From NCBI GenBank assembly GCA_030248215.1, contig JASANG010003728.1, forward strand, positions 1-64,000: a stretch of DNA of 64,000 nt, written 5' to 3'. The stretch comes from Enoplolaimus lenunculus. Lineage: Eukaryota > Nematoda > Enoplea > Enoplida > Thoracostomopsidae. The notes under the pieces are model-generated. The model did no database searches. It was given only the letters and a program-made list of their open reading frames with translations, and was not told the origin of the DNA. This document shows, piece after piece, positions 47,001-55,941 of this stretch (position 1 is the first letter of the stretch; each line of letters begins with the position of its first letter). Position numbers and translations under genes: made by a program.

Positions 47001-47605
47001 TAATGCTTATAAAAATAATTTTGGCAACTTATTTCAAAAATAAAAAATTTTCAATTATCCGTGATATATTTGTACATTTTGTCTACTTCTTGGTAATAAG
47101 GTGACTTTAATGTAATTGTAATAGTTTTGTGAATTCTCCAATTATAAAGTTTGTTCTTTAAAATAAACGAAATTATGTTATTATAAAACCTTATTCATTT
47201 CAGCTCTTATGCGTGCTACATTCACGCAACAATATCCTACGACCAAATATAGAAGGGCATTCTAACCCTAAAGGCACTTTATATCTGCTTTGAGTAGGTA
47301 CGCAGAAAATATGAATGCCTATAAAATCGCATGTCATATTTTGTTGAGTCAAACTTCGTGATACCTACTCACTTCGAAAATTAAATTGAATTTGATTCTC
47401 TTGAAGAAAAATTAACTCAGTCATGCGATTCAAGTTTGATGCCGTTAACATTAATTTCTCGGAGTCACAATAACACTCAAAGTCTCTATATGGCTCCAGA
47501 AACGTTTTAGGAAACCGTGTTTTTTGATTGAATATTTTACAGCTTACGCAATTGTAAATGACTTACCTGTAATACCAGCACAGCGAAGAAAGATATCTTC
47601 AACAT
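44086..47605 (-). CDS. Secreted protein with five FKTR-type repeats, about 741 aa, three exons
   Basis: Exons (minus strand): 47605-47567, 46827-46722, 46166-44086, with phases 0 and 1 matching. Exon 1 encodes MLKISFFAVLVLQ and exon 2 begins AASANRAPQ, together a signal peptide. Five repeats share the core aromatic-x-F-K-T-R-x-x-hydrophobic-x-x-E/D: VFVFKTRAQIEQEK, AFSFKTRAEVDAEE, AFVFKTRKQLEAEK, GYLFKTRKELIKDK and GYHFVTRKELEQRR, with FKTR at about residues 153, 177, 248, 288 and 324. The middle is acidic and Thr/Glu-rich; the last 110 residues look helical. I do not recognise the family. The ATG lies 35 nt after a TTTCAG acceptor at 47641. The end is uncertain: the last codons contain a perfect GTAAGT donor (GAGA/GTAAGT), so the frame either stops at 44086 or splices on. 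Confidence 0.75.
46240..46720 (-). other. Intron 2 of the FKTR-repeat gene (part)
   Basis: Non-coding. 46635-46680 retains GAAATAGAAAATATTCACG then TAAGAAATGATTAA, a worn right end of the TTAA/tRNA-like MITE. Confidence 0.45.
46830..47560 (-). other. Intron 1 of the FKTR-repeat gene
   Basis: About 740 bp of AT-rich sequence between the signal-peptide exon and exon 2. No repeat family or coding signal recognised. Confidence 0.5.
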
Positions 47606-47640
47606 ATTGTATTACATCAAATAATAGTTTAAATATTAAT

Positions 47641-47646
47641 CTGAAA
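47641..47646 (-). promoter_or_regulatory. TTTCAG acceptor 35 nt upstream of the FKTR-repeat gene
   Basis: The minus strand reads AAGTTTGTTTCAG/ATTAAT followed by the ATG at 47605. The position fits a spliced-leader acceptor or a short non-coding exon. Confidence 0.4.
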
Positions 47647-47928
47647 CAAACTTAAACTGATTCGCTGAAGAAGTAAGATCTTTAAGATGGCATTAATTTT
47701 GTTACCGATTTAATCCATAATTTATAATACACCGCACTTAACGTCCGGCAGTCATCCTTTTTGTATATTTGCGCGATGTATCAAAACGACGTGGTTCAGA
47801 TCTAACACTTTTTGCAATTTTTTTTCGGGTTTAAGGCTAATATCAAAAGTTAGATTACTCAGTAAATTAAAACAAGGCGAATTGATGTCTATCTGTATGG
47901 TTCGGGTTAAGTTTTACAGTAATTATAC

Positions 47929-48527
47929 TCACTGTGAATTCCAATGAGTTGAATACTTTTACCAAGAGTGCATGATACCCTTTAACAAGAGTATGCTACT
48001 GGGTACATTCTATGTAGAAAAAATGTACCCAGCGCAAGTTGCATTTTTGGCTTACCCCTCGTATTTGGGGGGGGGTCAAAATCTCCATCGATGTTGAAAT
48101 TCATGTGCTATTGCATATACTAAAATGTGGTCCGATTATATTTTCGGTGTTGGCTGGCGGATAGACGTGTAAAGTGAACGTAAAATTGACCCCCCCCCAA
48201 AATGAGGGGGGGTGGCCAAAAACGCAACGCGTGCCGGTACATTCTTTAATACACAGAATGTACCCAGTTGCAAACTCTTTTTAGAGTGATCATCCACTCA
48301 TGATTTTACTCATAGTGAGAATAAGTTATTTTCGGTTTATTCTGAGTTAATAACGGTAAACAATAACTGACTCTGAGCTGATTTAATTCCGTTGAGTTGA
48401 TTAATAAACTCAGAACGAGTTCAATCAATTCAGAATTCTGTGCTGTGAAAGACCTTATTCAGAGCTCAGGCTTCTCAGTGGATTCAACTCATTCTGAGTT
48501 AAAATCAACCCATTGGAATTTACGGTG
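47929..48527. mobile_element. GAGTTGATTAATCAACTC foldback element split by a CCAAGAGTGGATGATCACTC element
   Basis: Outer ends CACTGTGAATTCCAATGAGT and CCATTGGAATTTACGGTG. The inner element (47962-48302) begins CCAAGAGTGCATGATA, contains G8/C9 runs and ends TGATCATCCACTCATGA. TTTTA directly abuts both sides of the inner element, a 5-bp target duplication, so it inserted into the foldback element. Confidence 0.7.
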
Positions 48528-48561
48528 CTCTAGTATATGCATTTTTAAATCACAATTTAGT

Positions 48562-49276
48562 AATGTCTGCCTCTTTCCGATCGATAGTTTCAAAACTGTC
48601 CTGTATTTGATGTTTCAAATATTTAAAACCTGCATGATGCGATGCTTTACTGTCGCATGGCGTACGCTGCAAATCCCACTGAGTTGATTAATGAACTCCG
48701 AGAACATTAATTATTTCTGGCTAATTCTGGGTTAATAACAGTAAACATTAACTCACTACGAGCTGATTAAATTTCGGGTGAGTTGAACAATTGACTCTGA
48801 ATTAGGCCTTTCAAAACACAGTATTCTGAATAAACTGAACTCGTTCTAAGTGAATTAGTCAACTCACCCGAAATTTAATTAGCTCATAGTGAGTTAATGT
48901 TTACTGTTATTAACGCAGAATTAGCCAGAAATAATTAATGTCTGTCTCTTTCCGATCTATAATTTCAAAACTGTCCTGTTATTGATGTTTCAAATATTTA
49001 AAACCTGTATGATGTGATGCTTTACTGTCGCATGGCGTAAGCTGCAAATCCCACTGAGTTGATTAATGAACTCCGAGAACATTATTTCTGGCTAATTCTG
49101 CGTTAATCAACAGTAAACATTAACTCACTATGAGCTGATTAAATTTTAGGGAGAGTTGACTAATTCACTTAGAATGAGTTCAGTTTATTCAGAATACTGT
49201 GTTTTGAAAGGCCTAATTCAGAGTCAATTGTTCAACTCGTTCTGAAAAAAATTAATTCACTGGTATTTACAGTGCA
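48562..49276. repeat. Tandem duplication, 377-bp spacing, carrying GAGTTGATTAATCAACTC elements
   Basis: The block with TTTCCGATC, TTTCAAAACTGTCCTGT, AATATTTAAAACCTG and CTTTACTGTCGCATGGCGTA occurs at about 48570 and again at about 48947. Each copy runs into GCTGCAAATCCCACTGAGTT, a foldback-element end, and the second closes at AATTCACTGGTATTTACAGT. Confidence 0.7.
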
Positions 49277-49621
49277 GTCGGTCACCGTCTGATACTTTTA
49301 CTAAATTGTATGCGAATTGCCATACCGCACCGGATGCTTATTTGCGTACAATGAATCCTGGTGACGCATGGTGACGAATTGTGACTGAAGGTCACACACA
49401 ATGTCGGATAACATTAAAATTGTAGAAAAGTGCAGCATCACACCTATTCTTTTTACACGCATTTTTCTATTAAACTTTTAAACTGCTATGTGTTGTGGAA
49501 TAAGTTCCAGCATTTAAAAATCAGATATAAACCGCTTGATAACCACGTATACTTCTCGAAGCAGTACTGATGATACAAACATTATTTAGCAAAGTGCAAA
49601 AATGGCAATAATTAGTCGAAC

Positions 49622-49788
49622 AAGCCGGACCAGTAGCCACGGAGGCGGGGCAGAAGGGCACAGCACTCCTTGAAAAAATATTAGCCCCCCAGAAAATTTT
49701 CAACCTTGGTTGTAAGTCATTGAAAACCCTTAAATGCCCCTCCTGAAAATGTTTTAGCCTCCCTAGCAAGGTGAGCGTGCTACAGGCC
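49622..49788. mobile_element. GGCCCGTAGCCAG MITE
   Basis: CAGTAGCCACGGAGGC at the left, TTTTCAACCTTGGTTGTAAG in the middle and GTGAGCGTGCTACAGGCC at the right; arms are more worn than at 53052. Confidence 0.6.
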
Positions 49789-50416
49789 AGGAACAAACCT
49801 AGTTGTGGAATGATTTATCGAGAGTGGCTAGTATTTGCATATCTGTGTTCACGGTCCATAACTCTCTAATCTAAGCTGTTTGCTTCAAGCAAAAGCGTTG
49901 TGATTATTGATGCGAATATGCCTTAAAGAAATACATAACTTGCTTTTTAGTAATAACTAGCGATGCGTCGCAGTTGCTTCAGGCAACAAGCGGGTGCTAT
50001 GCAATGCTACGGTCTATTGTAAACATTAAAAATTAAAAATCAAAATAATTCAATAAAATAACCAAGACTAAATCTAAAACACATCTACACTAATGGTGCC
50101 TTGGCAAGTTTGGCCGGTTTTTATGAGGGTCGTAATATTTCAAGTTTATTCAGTAGCCGAACCACCACACCAGATGACATACCTATGACAAAATTACGCC
50201 AATAACAAATCTTACGATGTCGACTTTTGTCGAAAAACTTGGAAATCACATCCTACTTTTTCTATATTTAAACTGTTATTCAAATTATTTTGAGATTGGA
50301 AATAGAAAAATTGGCAAACTATAATATTTGTACACAGCAGCAATAGAACAGCAGCAACATTTTTCATTCTTATGTCAGCAGAAAAACATTGCATAAGTTT
50401 TACAACCTAGAATTGG
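49789..50416. other. Intergenic, no gene seen
   Basis: AT-rich with no recognised repeat or coding signal; the frame at 50212-50394 (minus) has a hydrophobic start but no supporting structure. Confidence 0.4.
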
Positions 50417-50579
50417 TACTGTAGTGACCGAGAAGAGGTGGAGACTGACATTTATTTGGCCTCTCCAGAGGGTACCCCCCTTGTTATTCGGTTACGGACT
50501 GTTATTTATTTTTGCCCACGCTCCACCACCCTTCGTTACTTCTTTTTACCCCACTCTCTTATTCGGGTCACTACAGTAT
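50417..50579. mobile_element. TACTGTAGTGACCCG MITE, internally deleted (163 bp)
   Basis: Left TACTGTAGTGACCGAGAAGA, CTCCAGAGGGTACCCCCC, and right ATTCGGGTCACTACAGTA. The whole centre of the 450-bp form is missing. Confidence 0.75.
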
Positions 50580-50692
50580 AAATTTTAGATTAAAAAGAAA
50601 ATGTTAGTCTTGGGATTCGTATACATTTCCATATGAATAGACGCTAAGCATCAATGACAAGTATTGACCGTTGCAACCAGTGACGTTATCCG

Positions 50693-52444
50693 TTATCGTA
50701 TTTTACTAAACACGGCTGGATTCAAAGAATCAATTAGAATAAACGTTATTGTAAATACAGACGGGTCATAAATTAGAATATGAGCGCAGTGTATTGACTG
50801 ATTACTACTGCATTTGTGAAAGAAAAACCGAAGTAACGCATCAGCAATTATCACTTCAAATTCAATTTTTCCATTACCTATTCGTCGACGTGGGCACAAC
50901 AATCCGTAGCCTATTAATCCAAATCTAATCGCCAGTGTAGTGTTTTGACAACTATCAGTGTTTCCAACGTGAATATTTGACAACTGCGTTCCAGTTTTGC
51001 TTAGCCAAAGATTTGATTCATGAGCGAAACTCACTTCTAAGGTACCAAGCATTTCATTAAAATATGTTCCTTTTATATCAGTGCAGAAGTTTGCGTCAAC
51101 TGTTCTTATTGGGTTTGTAAGCCAGCAGGTTAAATTGGGAAGTTTTGGTTTTGGCATCGCACAAGCTTCAGCCGGGTATAACGGCAAATCACTTCCTGTT
51201 AACATATGCTCAATTAGCGGTTGCAATATTAGCGATAATATTTCGTCCCGACCGAAACTGTCAGACCCACTAATACTTAGATAAAACGCTAGTTTACGCT
51301 CTTGTACAATTGCAATAACTGACATATATCCATAAAGAAACCCTGTATGATATATTATTGTATATTTATTGTAGTTTGTGCCGTACCAACCCATTGCAGC
51401 GAATGTTGGATTTTCAAAGATCAGGTTATGCCTTTCTCTATCATATTTCGCTCCATTCAGTATTGTTCGTCTTTGAAAAAGAATTTCAAGTATAGCAGCA
51501 AGATCTGTGTTTGTGCCTTCTATATTTAGATTTTTCATATTATTATTATTATTATTATTATCATTATTATTATGATTGTTGTCGTTGTCGTTGTGGATGT
51601 TGTTGTCGCGGTTGTTGCTGTTGTTTCCAGTCAGTAAGAACTTTAGCCATTTTGAAGCGCCATCTGTTGAAATACAGAGACCAAGTGCAGGACTAAGGTT
51701 TTGTAAATTCATTAAGCGTTTACGGTCTACTGTATAATAAACATTATTGTAGCTTATTGTTGATTGCGCAGCGCTATTGAAATCCATCTCTGTTAAGCTG
51801 GACGCATCGCGTTCAGCAAATCCTATTGGAACAAGCAAATATTTGTGCAATGCTTGCAACCAAGTTAAATTCGTAAACTTTTTCACAACAGAATTCGATA
51901 ATGACGTTGCTAAATTATTGTAATTATGATTGCTGATTTTAGCTGGATTTCTATAAGCATACATTGGCCAGTCGCAGAGTTTTGTAACAATTTCGTCAGA
52001 GTTATTATGAGAAAATCCAAAAAACGTCATGTAATGATAAGCTACAAGATTACTTCTGTGAGATAACACATCCGTTAGCGTGTTTGCTTGACTTGGACAG
52101 TTATTCGGCTTTGAAACCGACAGCATGCTAGCTAAGTCATCTTCTAGATTGAAATATTTCAACATTGACAAACGGATCATAAGAGCGGCGTTGAAGGCTT
52201 TTGAAAGCGATCCAACACAAAATAACGTTTGATTTGTAACTTTATTGCTGGGAAATGTGGGCGCTAAATGAACATATTTGACTCCAAATGCACCCTGATA
52301 GTACACGTTTGTATCTTTCACAATAGAAATAGATAATGCAGGTATGTCTCGGCACTTCATAACTGATTCCAAATAGCGTTCAATGTTCACCACAGCATAT
52401 ATTGGAGCGCATAAGTAAATTAAAGCCAGAAGCTTAAATACCAT
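50693..52444 (-). CDS. Secreted beta-lactamase-like serine hydrolase (peptidase S12 / LACTB-like), 583 aa, intronless
   Basis: A signal peptide (about residues 1-17) is followed by a penicillin-binding/beta-lactamase fold. The catalytic motifs are all present: S79-L-S-K82 in CVGSLSKAF (SxxK), Y175-N-N177 (YxN) and H366-T-G368 (K/HTG). LTDVLSHRSNL matches the conserved LLSHTSG region. From about residue 440, IKGTYFNEMLGTLEVSF resembles the lipocalin-like C-terminal domain of S12 proteins such as Pab87. Residues 274-302 are an Asn/Asp-rich low-complexity insertion encoded by AAT/AAC repeats (51541-51625), placed before the third motif. Animal relatives cleave or bind peptides or lipids; the substrate here is unknown. 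It has no introns, unlike the neighbouring genes, so retroposition or ancient horizontal origin is possible. A TATAAAA lies about 75 nt upstream of the ATG. Confidence 0.85.
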   Translation of the reverse strand: MVFKLLALIYLCAPIYAVVNIERYLESVMKCRDIPALSISIVKDTNVYYQGAFGVKYVHLAPTFPSNKVTNQTLFCVGSLSKAFNAALMIRLSMLKYFNLEDDLASMLSVSKPNNCPSQANTLTDVLSHRSNLVAYHYMTFFGFSHNNSDEIVTKLCDWPMYAYRNPAKISNHNYNNLATSLSNSVVKKFTNLTWLQALHKYLLVPIGFAERDASSLTEMDFNSAAQSTISYNNVYYTVDRKRLMNLQNLSPALGLCISTDGASKWLKFLLTGNNSNNRDNNIHNDNDNNHNNNDNNNNNNNMKNLNIEGTNTDLAAILEILFQRRTILNGAKYDRERHNLIFENPTFAAMGWYGTNYNKYTIIYHTGFLYGYMSVIAIVQERKLAFYLSISGSDSFGRDEILSLILQPLIEHMLTGSDLPLYPAEACAMPKPKLPNLTCWLTNPIRTVDANFCTDIKGTYFNEMLGTLEVSFAHESNLWLSKTGTQLSNIHVGNTDSCQNTTLAIRFGLIGYGLLCPRRRIGNGKIEFEVIIADALLRFFFHKCSSNQSIHCAHILIYDPSVFTITFILIDSLNPAVFSKIR

Positions 52445-52517
52445 TTTATTTCATTAATTGTTTCAATATTGCAGCAATGCATTCAGTCAAAAATCTGAGG
52501 TATTATAATCTCAACTG

Positions 52518-52524
52518 TTTTATA
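52518..52524 (-). promoter_or_regulatory. Candidate TATA box of the serine hydrolase gene
   Basis: TATAAAA on the minus strand in GCGTATAAAACAG, about 75 nt before the ATG. It is the only TATA-like site placed sensibly upstream of a recognised gene here. Confidence 0.35.
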
Positions 52525-52959
52525 CGCGGTGTACATTTTGTTTTTTACTGCAATTAATATATTCCGACATTTCGCAAAGTTTCTATTATTGTATCCCGAT
52601 TGCTGAAGCGTCAACGAACATCCTGTTCCGGCAAAGTTGAATTACATATCCGTTTTAAAAGTTTAACTTAAAATTATTTTTTTTCATTGAGCTAGCAATG
52701 ATTATTGTTTGGCTGAAATAAAATCTGTCATATTTCGTCTCCTCACAAAGATAAGAGTTTTCGTATCACATTTATGGACTTTACAACTTGGTCAAATTTG
52801 TATATTTCACTCGTGAAGCCCGTTCACAAATGTTATTTGTCTAAAATGGAGTCAAAATAGATTAAACCGTTTGTTTTGTAAAACGAGTACATAGTAGCAA
52901 TGAGCAAATGCCGTTAGATTAACAGTTATAGGCGTACGAGTAGTACAAAATCTCCACAA

Positions 52960-53045
52960 GACATGCGTAACTCTGTGTTTTCGAGCGTGTACCTCTTATG
53001 TCCAGACTGCTTATGGTATATATCTCTCGTTGAGAGTACTTAGGT
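52960..53045. repeat. Worn fragment of the TTAA/tRNA-like element
   Basis: CTCCACAAGACATGCGTAAC and TTTTCGAGCGTGTACCTC parallel ATCACCACAAGACGTGAGAG and CTCGAGCGTCAAGCTCC of the intact copies. The B box is lost. Confidence 0.4.
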
Positions 53046-53051
53046 TAGAAG

Positions 53052-53213
53052 CGGGCCCGTAGCCAGAGGGGCACAAGGAGGTCAGTCCCCACAGAAGAAT
53101 TCCGCCCATCTCTTGAATATTTTCAGCTTTGCTTGTAAGTAATCGCGAACCTTTGTATGCCCCTCCTGAAATTTTTTAGCACCGCTCCTAGCAAGATGAC
53201 CTGGCTACGGGCC
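53052..53213. mobile_element. GGCCCGTAGCCAG MITE, best copy
   Basis: Left GGGCCCGTAGCCAGAGGGGC, right GACCTGGCTACGGGCC; interior TTTTCAGCTTTGCTTGTAAG and CCCCTCCTGAAATTTTTTAG. Confidence 0.75.
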
Positions 53214-53294
53214 TGGTTAGAAGTCCTGTTCAAAATGAAATCTCAAAAGAAATATTAAAATATTTGTGTGTGAAATGTTGGGCCATGTAAAGAT

Positions 53295-53466
53295 CAGGGG
53301 CGTAACGTTTTTCTGTGCGAATGCAATAGAGTAAGCGTGAGCTTTAGACTAATTTTTTTGCTTGGCTTAGGCTTAGGCTTACGCTTAGGAATATGGTCAT
53401 TCTTACGCTTAGGCTTAGGCATAGGCTTAGGCTTAAGAATATGCTTATAATAATGTTCTGCCCCTG
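53295..53466. mobile_element. TTAGGC-bearing hAT-like MITE, best copy
   Basis: 172 bp. Left CAGGGGCGTAACGTTTTTCT, right AATAATGTTCTGCCCCTG, inverted over about 12 bp. Array GGCTTAGGCTTAGGCTTACG, a spacer AATATGGTCATTCTTA, then CTTAGGCTTAGGCATAGGCT. The CAGGGGC start is common in hAT elements. Confidence 0.75.
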
Positions 53467-53469
53467 GCC

Positions 53470-54113
53470 GAAATGGTTAACGTAAAAATTTCACATTACC
53501 ATCTTCTAGTGTCTCAAAAAAATGTGTATTTCAGAAATACTGTGCGGCTTTCACTACAAATCTTGCCACCATTCGCAATATTTAAGGTATGCCGGTTACA
53601 CAGTCAGCCCATGATTATGTAAACCTCAAATATTCACGGAATTGCAATGCAGATTTACCTACAAACAATTAATTTCCAATTTCCCTCAGCAAAATTTCAT
53701 TTGAAACAACACAGTAAGTCATGCGATTTTCGTTTAAGATATCGACAAAAAACAAAATGCAAACTAAAACAATGATCACAAACAAAAAACAATGTTGTGC
53801 AAGTTAAAATTCACACGACATATGCAATCCGTTGATTTTTTTATTGTTTACATTTATTGAAGAAAAGAAACAAACAAATCACGGATACTCCGTCAAGAAA
53901 GACAACGTTTTAAAATTATCTGTCTTCGGAAATCGTTTTTAGGTTATATTTCAATTTTGAAACCAATATCGAGTCATAACCAGGATTCATTTCAGACTGG
54001 TATATGTTGATATAAAAGGTTCTTGCATTGAGTCAAGCGAACCAGGAAAATTGCAAGCTTGTAAAAATCGATTTTGTCTCGTTTTTCCATAAATCTTAGG
54101 ACACTATCCCCTG
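53470..54113. other. Intergenic, no gene seen
   Basis: AT-rich; no repeat family or coding signal recognised. Confidence 0.4.
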
Positions 54114-54557
54114 TACTGTACTGACCCGAAAAAGAGGGGGACTGTTATTTATTTGGCCTCTCCAGAGGGTATCCACCTTGTTATTCGGTTACTGACTGTT
54201 ATTTATTTTTAACCCACGCTATGCCGCCCTTTATTACTGATAGATATCCGGTACTGCAATTATCCGTTGAATCAAACGCTTATTTGTCTTGTGTCAATAG
54301 CTTGAGCGATAATACAAGGTTATACTTAGGTGCACTTTCAAAATTTACCTTTAAAGTTTCGAACTAAAATTATTTGGTCCTGGAGTCATTTATGCGCTAC
54401 AATTAGGGTTAATTGACATTTATGGACTCTAATTAGGGCTTAGGGACTCTATCCGCTTACGGACTGTTATTAGGGATACGGACTCCTATTGATTCGGACT
54501 CAACATGGGGACCCCCTCTTATTACCCCTCCCCCCTCTTATTCGGGTCAATACAGTA
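54114..54557. mobile_element. TACTGTAGTGACCCG MITE
   Basis: Full-length copy: left TACTGTACTGACCCGAAAAA, right TATTCGGGTCAATACAGTA. Collinear with 15179-15628 on the same strand. Confidence 0.75.
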
Positions 54558-54824
54558 CACTGTATATGCATTAAGCTTGAATTATCACTGGGTCATATAT
54601 TTGCTGCTCAAAGACTGGTGATTGTGTGTAGCTACTAACTGACTGAGTTAAACCTCATGTTCATGCTTAAGTTTTAGATTCTGGGAAAACTGTTGGCGTA
54701 CTTTACACAACTGCATATTCCCTTGTTTAGTCCATGCGTTTTGTTCAAAGGATAGTTTTTTCAAAATGAAGCGTAAGAAAAGTTTAGTACGTGATTTTAA
54801 ATACTCATTGGCAGGGTTCCCGGA

Positions 54825-55176
54825 ACACTACTTACGTACGACTTAGTACTTAAGTATGCACTAAGCAATTGATTAACTATTTTGCCGTTTTTAAAAGCGT
54901 ACTTGAGTTGAGTACACATGTACGTCGATGACCAAATTTGATATACAAAAAAAATAACCGCTCAGGCGTATTAACTTTGGTCTAATTGAAAGTGTAGCCT
55001 CATGAAGCCTTCTTAATGTAAAGCAAAACTATCAGTTCCTTGTCATGAAAATGACAGATATTTGGCATTTCTTTTGTTGTGCACGAAAATATAAGTATTT
55101 ACATAAGTCGGCGACTTAGGCAATTATTTAAGTATAATTAAGTACTTAAATACTTAAGTAAGATTTCAGAAACCCA
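54825..55176. repeat. ACTTAAGTACTTAAGTA foldback element
   Basis: GGGTTCCCGGAAC and CTTACGTACGACTTAGTACT at the left face AAGTACTTAAATACTTAAGT and AAGATTTCAGAAACCC at the right. About 350 bp, no coding capacity. Confidence 0.55.
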
Positions 55177-55874
55177 GCCAATGTCATATAAGCAATAGTT
55201 GCACAACGGCTTTGCGTTCTTCTGAGATATGAACGCACTCTACTGCGATGCGTCGTGTGCCTCACGAGCCCAACGAAGTGGGGCGAGTGTGTGCACGAGA
55301 GCATTGGTTTTTTGCTGTGCAAGTGAATAAATAACGAGTGCACGCAAAAGTGTGGAACGAATGCGATAGCACGAGTTCTGCACGAATGCGTTGCACGAGT
55401 TCTTGAGTCACGTGCACAGCATGACAGCGATGTTCTAGTGCACCGCACGCTTGAAATAAGCTTAGCAGCGGACAATAAGCCGTGCTACAGCTGACTTGTA
55501 CCACGGTCCCAGAACGACCAATCTTTAGTTTCTTGAATAAAGTAACTAACTAGCATGGTTCCACAGCAGAGGGGACGGGGTGGAAACATGCCCAAACGAC
55601 GTATGTGGGGGTATTTTAACTTTAATTATATATATAGATTTCTTGAATATATCTGTTTAGGCTAATTTAGCTCAATCCATTTATGTACAAAACTTTGTGC
55701 CGCTAGTTCAGTGATAGCACACCATTACATAAAACAAGCATAGGTATTCAAAATTGAAACAATCACGAGATTAAAGTTAAAATATGCGTTAATAAATGAA
55801 ATCGAACCCAACTTTGGGATTGGCCGTTATTGTTTTTGTAATATAGTACAATAGCGATACAGCTTATTCAAAAA

Positions 55875-55880
55875 TTTATT
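55875..55880 (-). promoter_or_regulatory. Poly(A) signal AATAAA of the collagen gene
   Basis: AATAAA on the minus strand, about 62 nt after the collagen stop codon, a normal distance for a nematode 3' UTR. Confidence 0.5.
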
Positions 55881-55941
55881 ATCAAATTCTATATATCCCA
55901 GTAGATATTTTGACATGATAAAACCCATTTCGGTACACTGA

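Noticed and set aside
55146-55504. Cys/His/Arg-rich minus-strand frames near 55.3 kb
   Set aside because: The DNA is a degenerate GTGCACGAG-type simple repeat; the frames show no domain and do not connect to the collagen gene.
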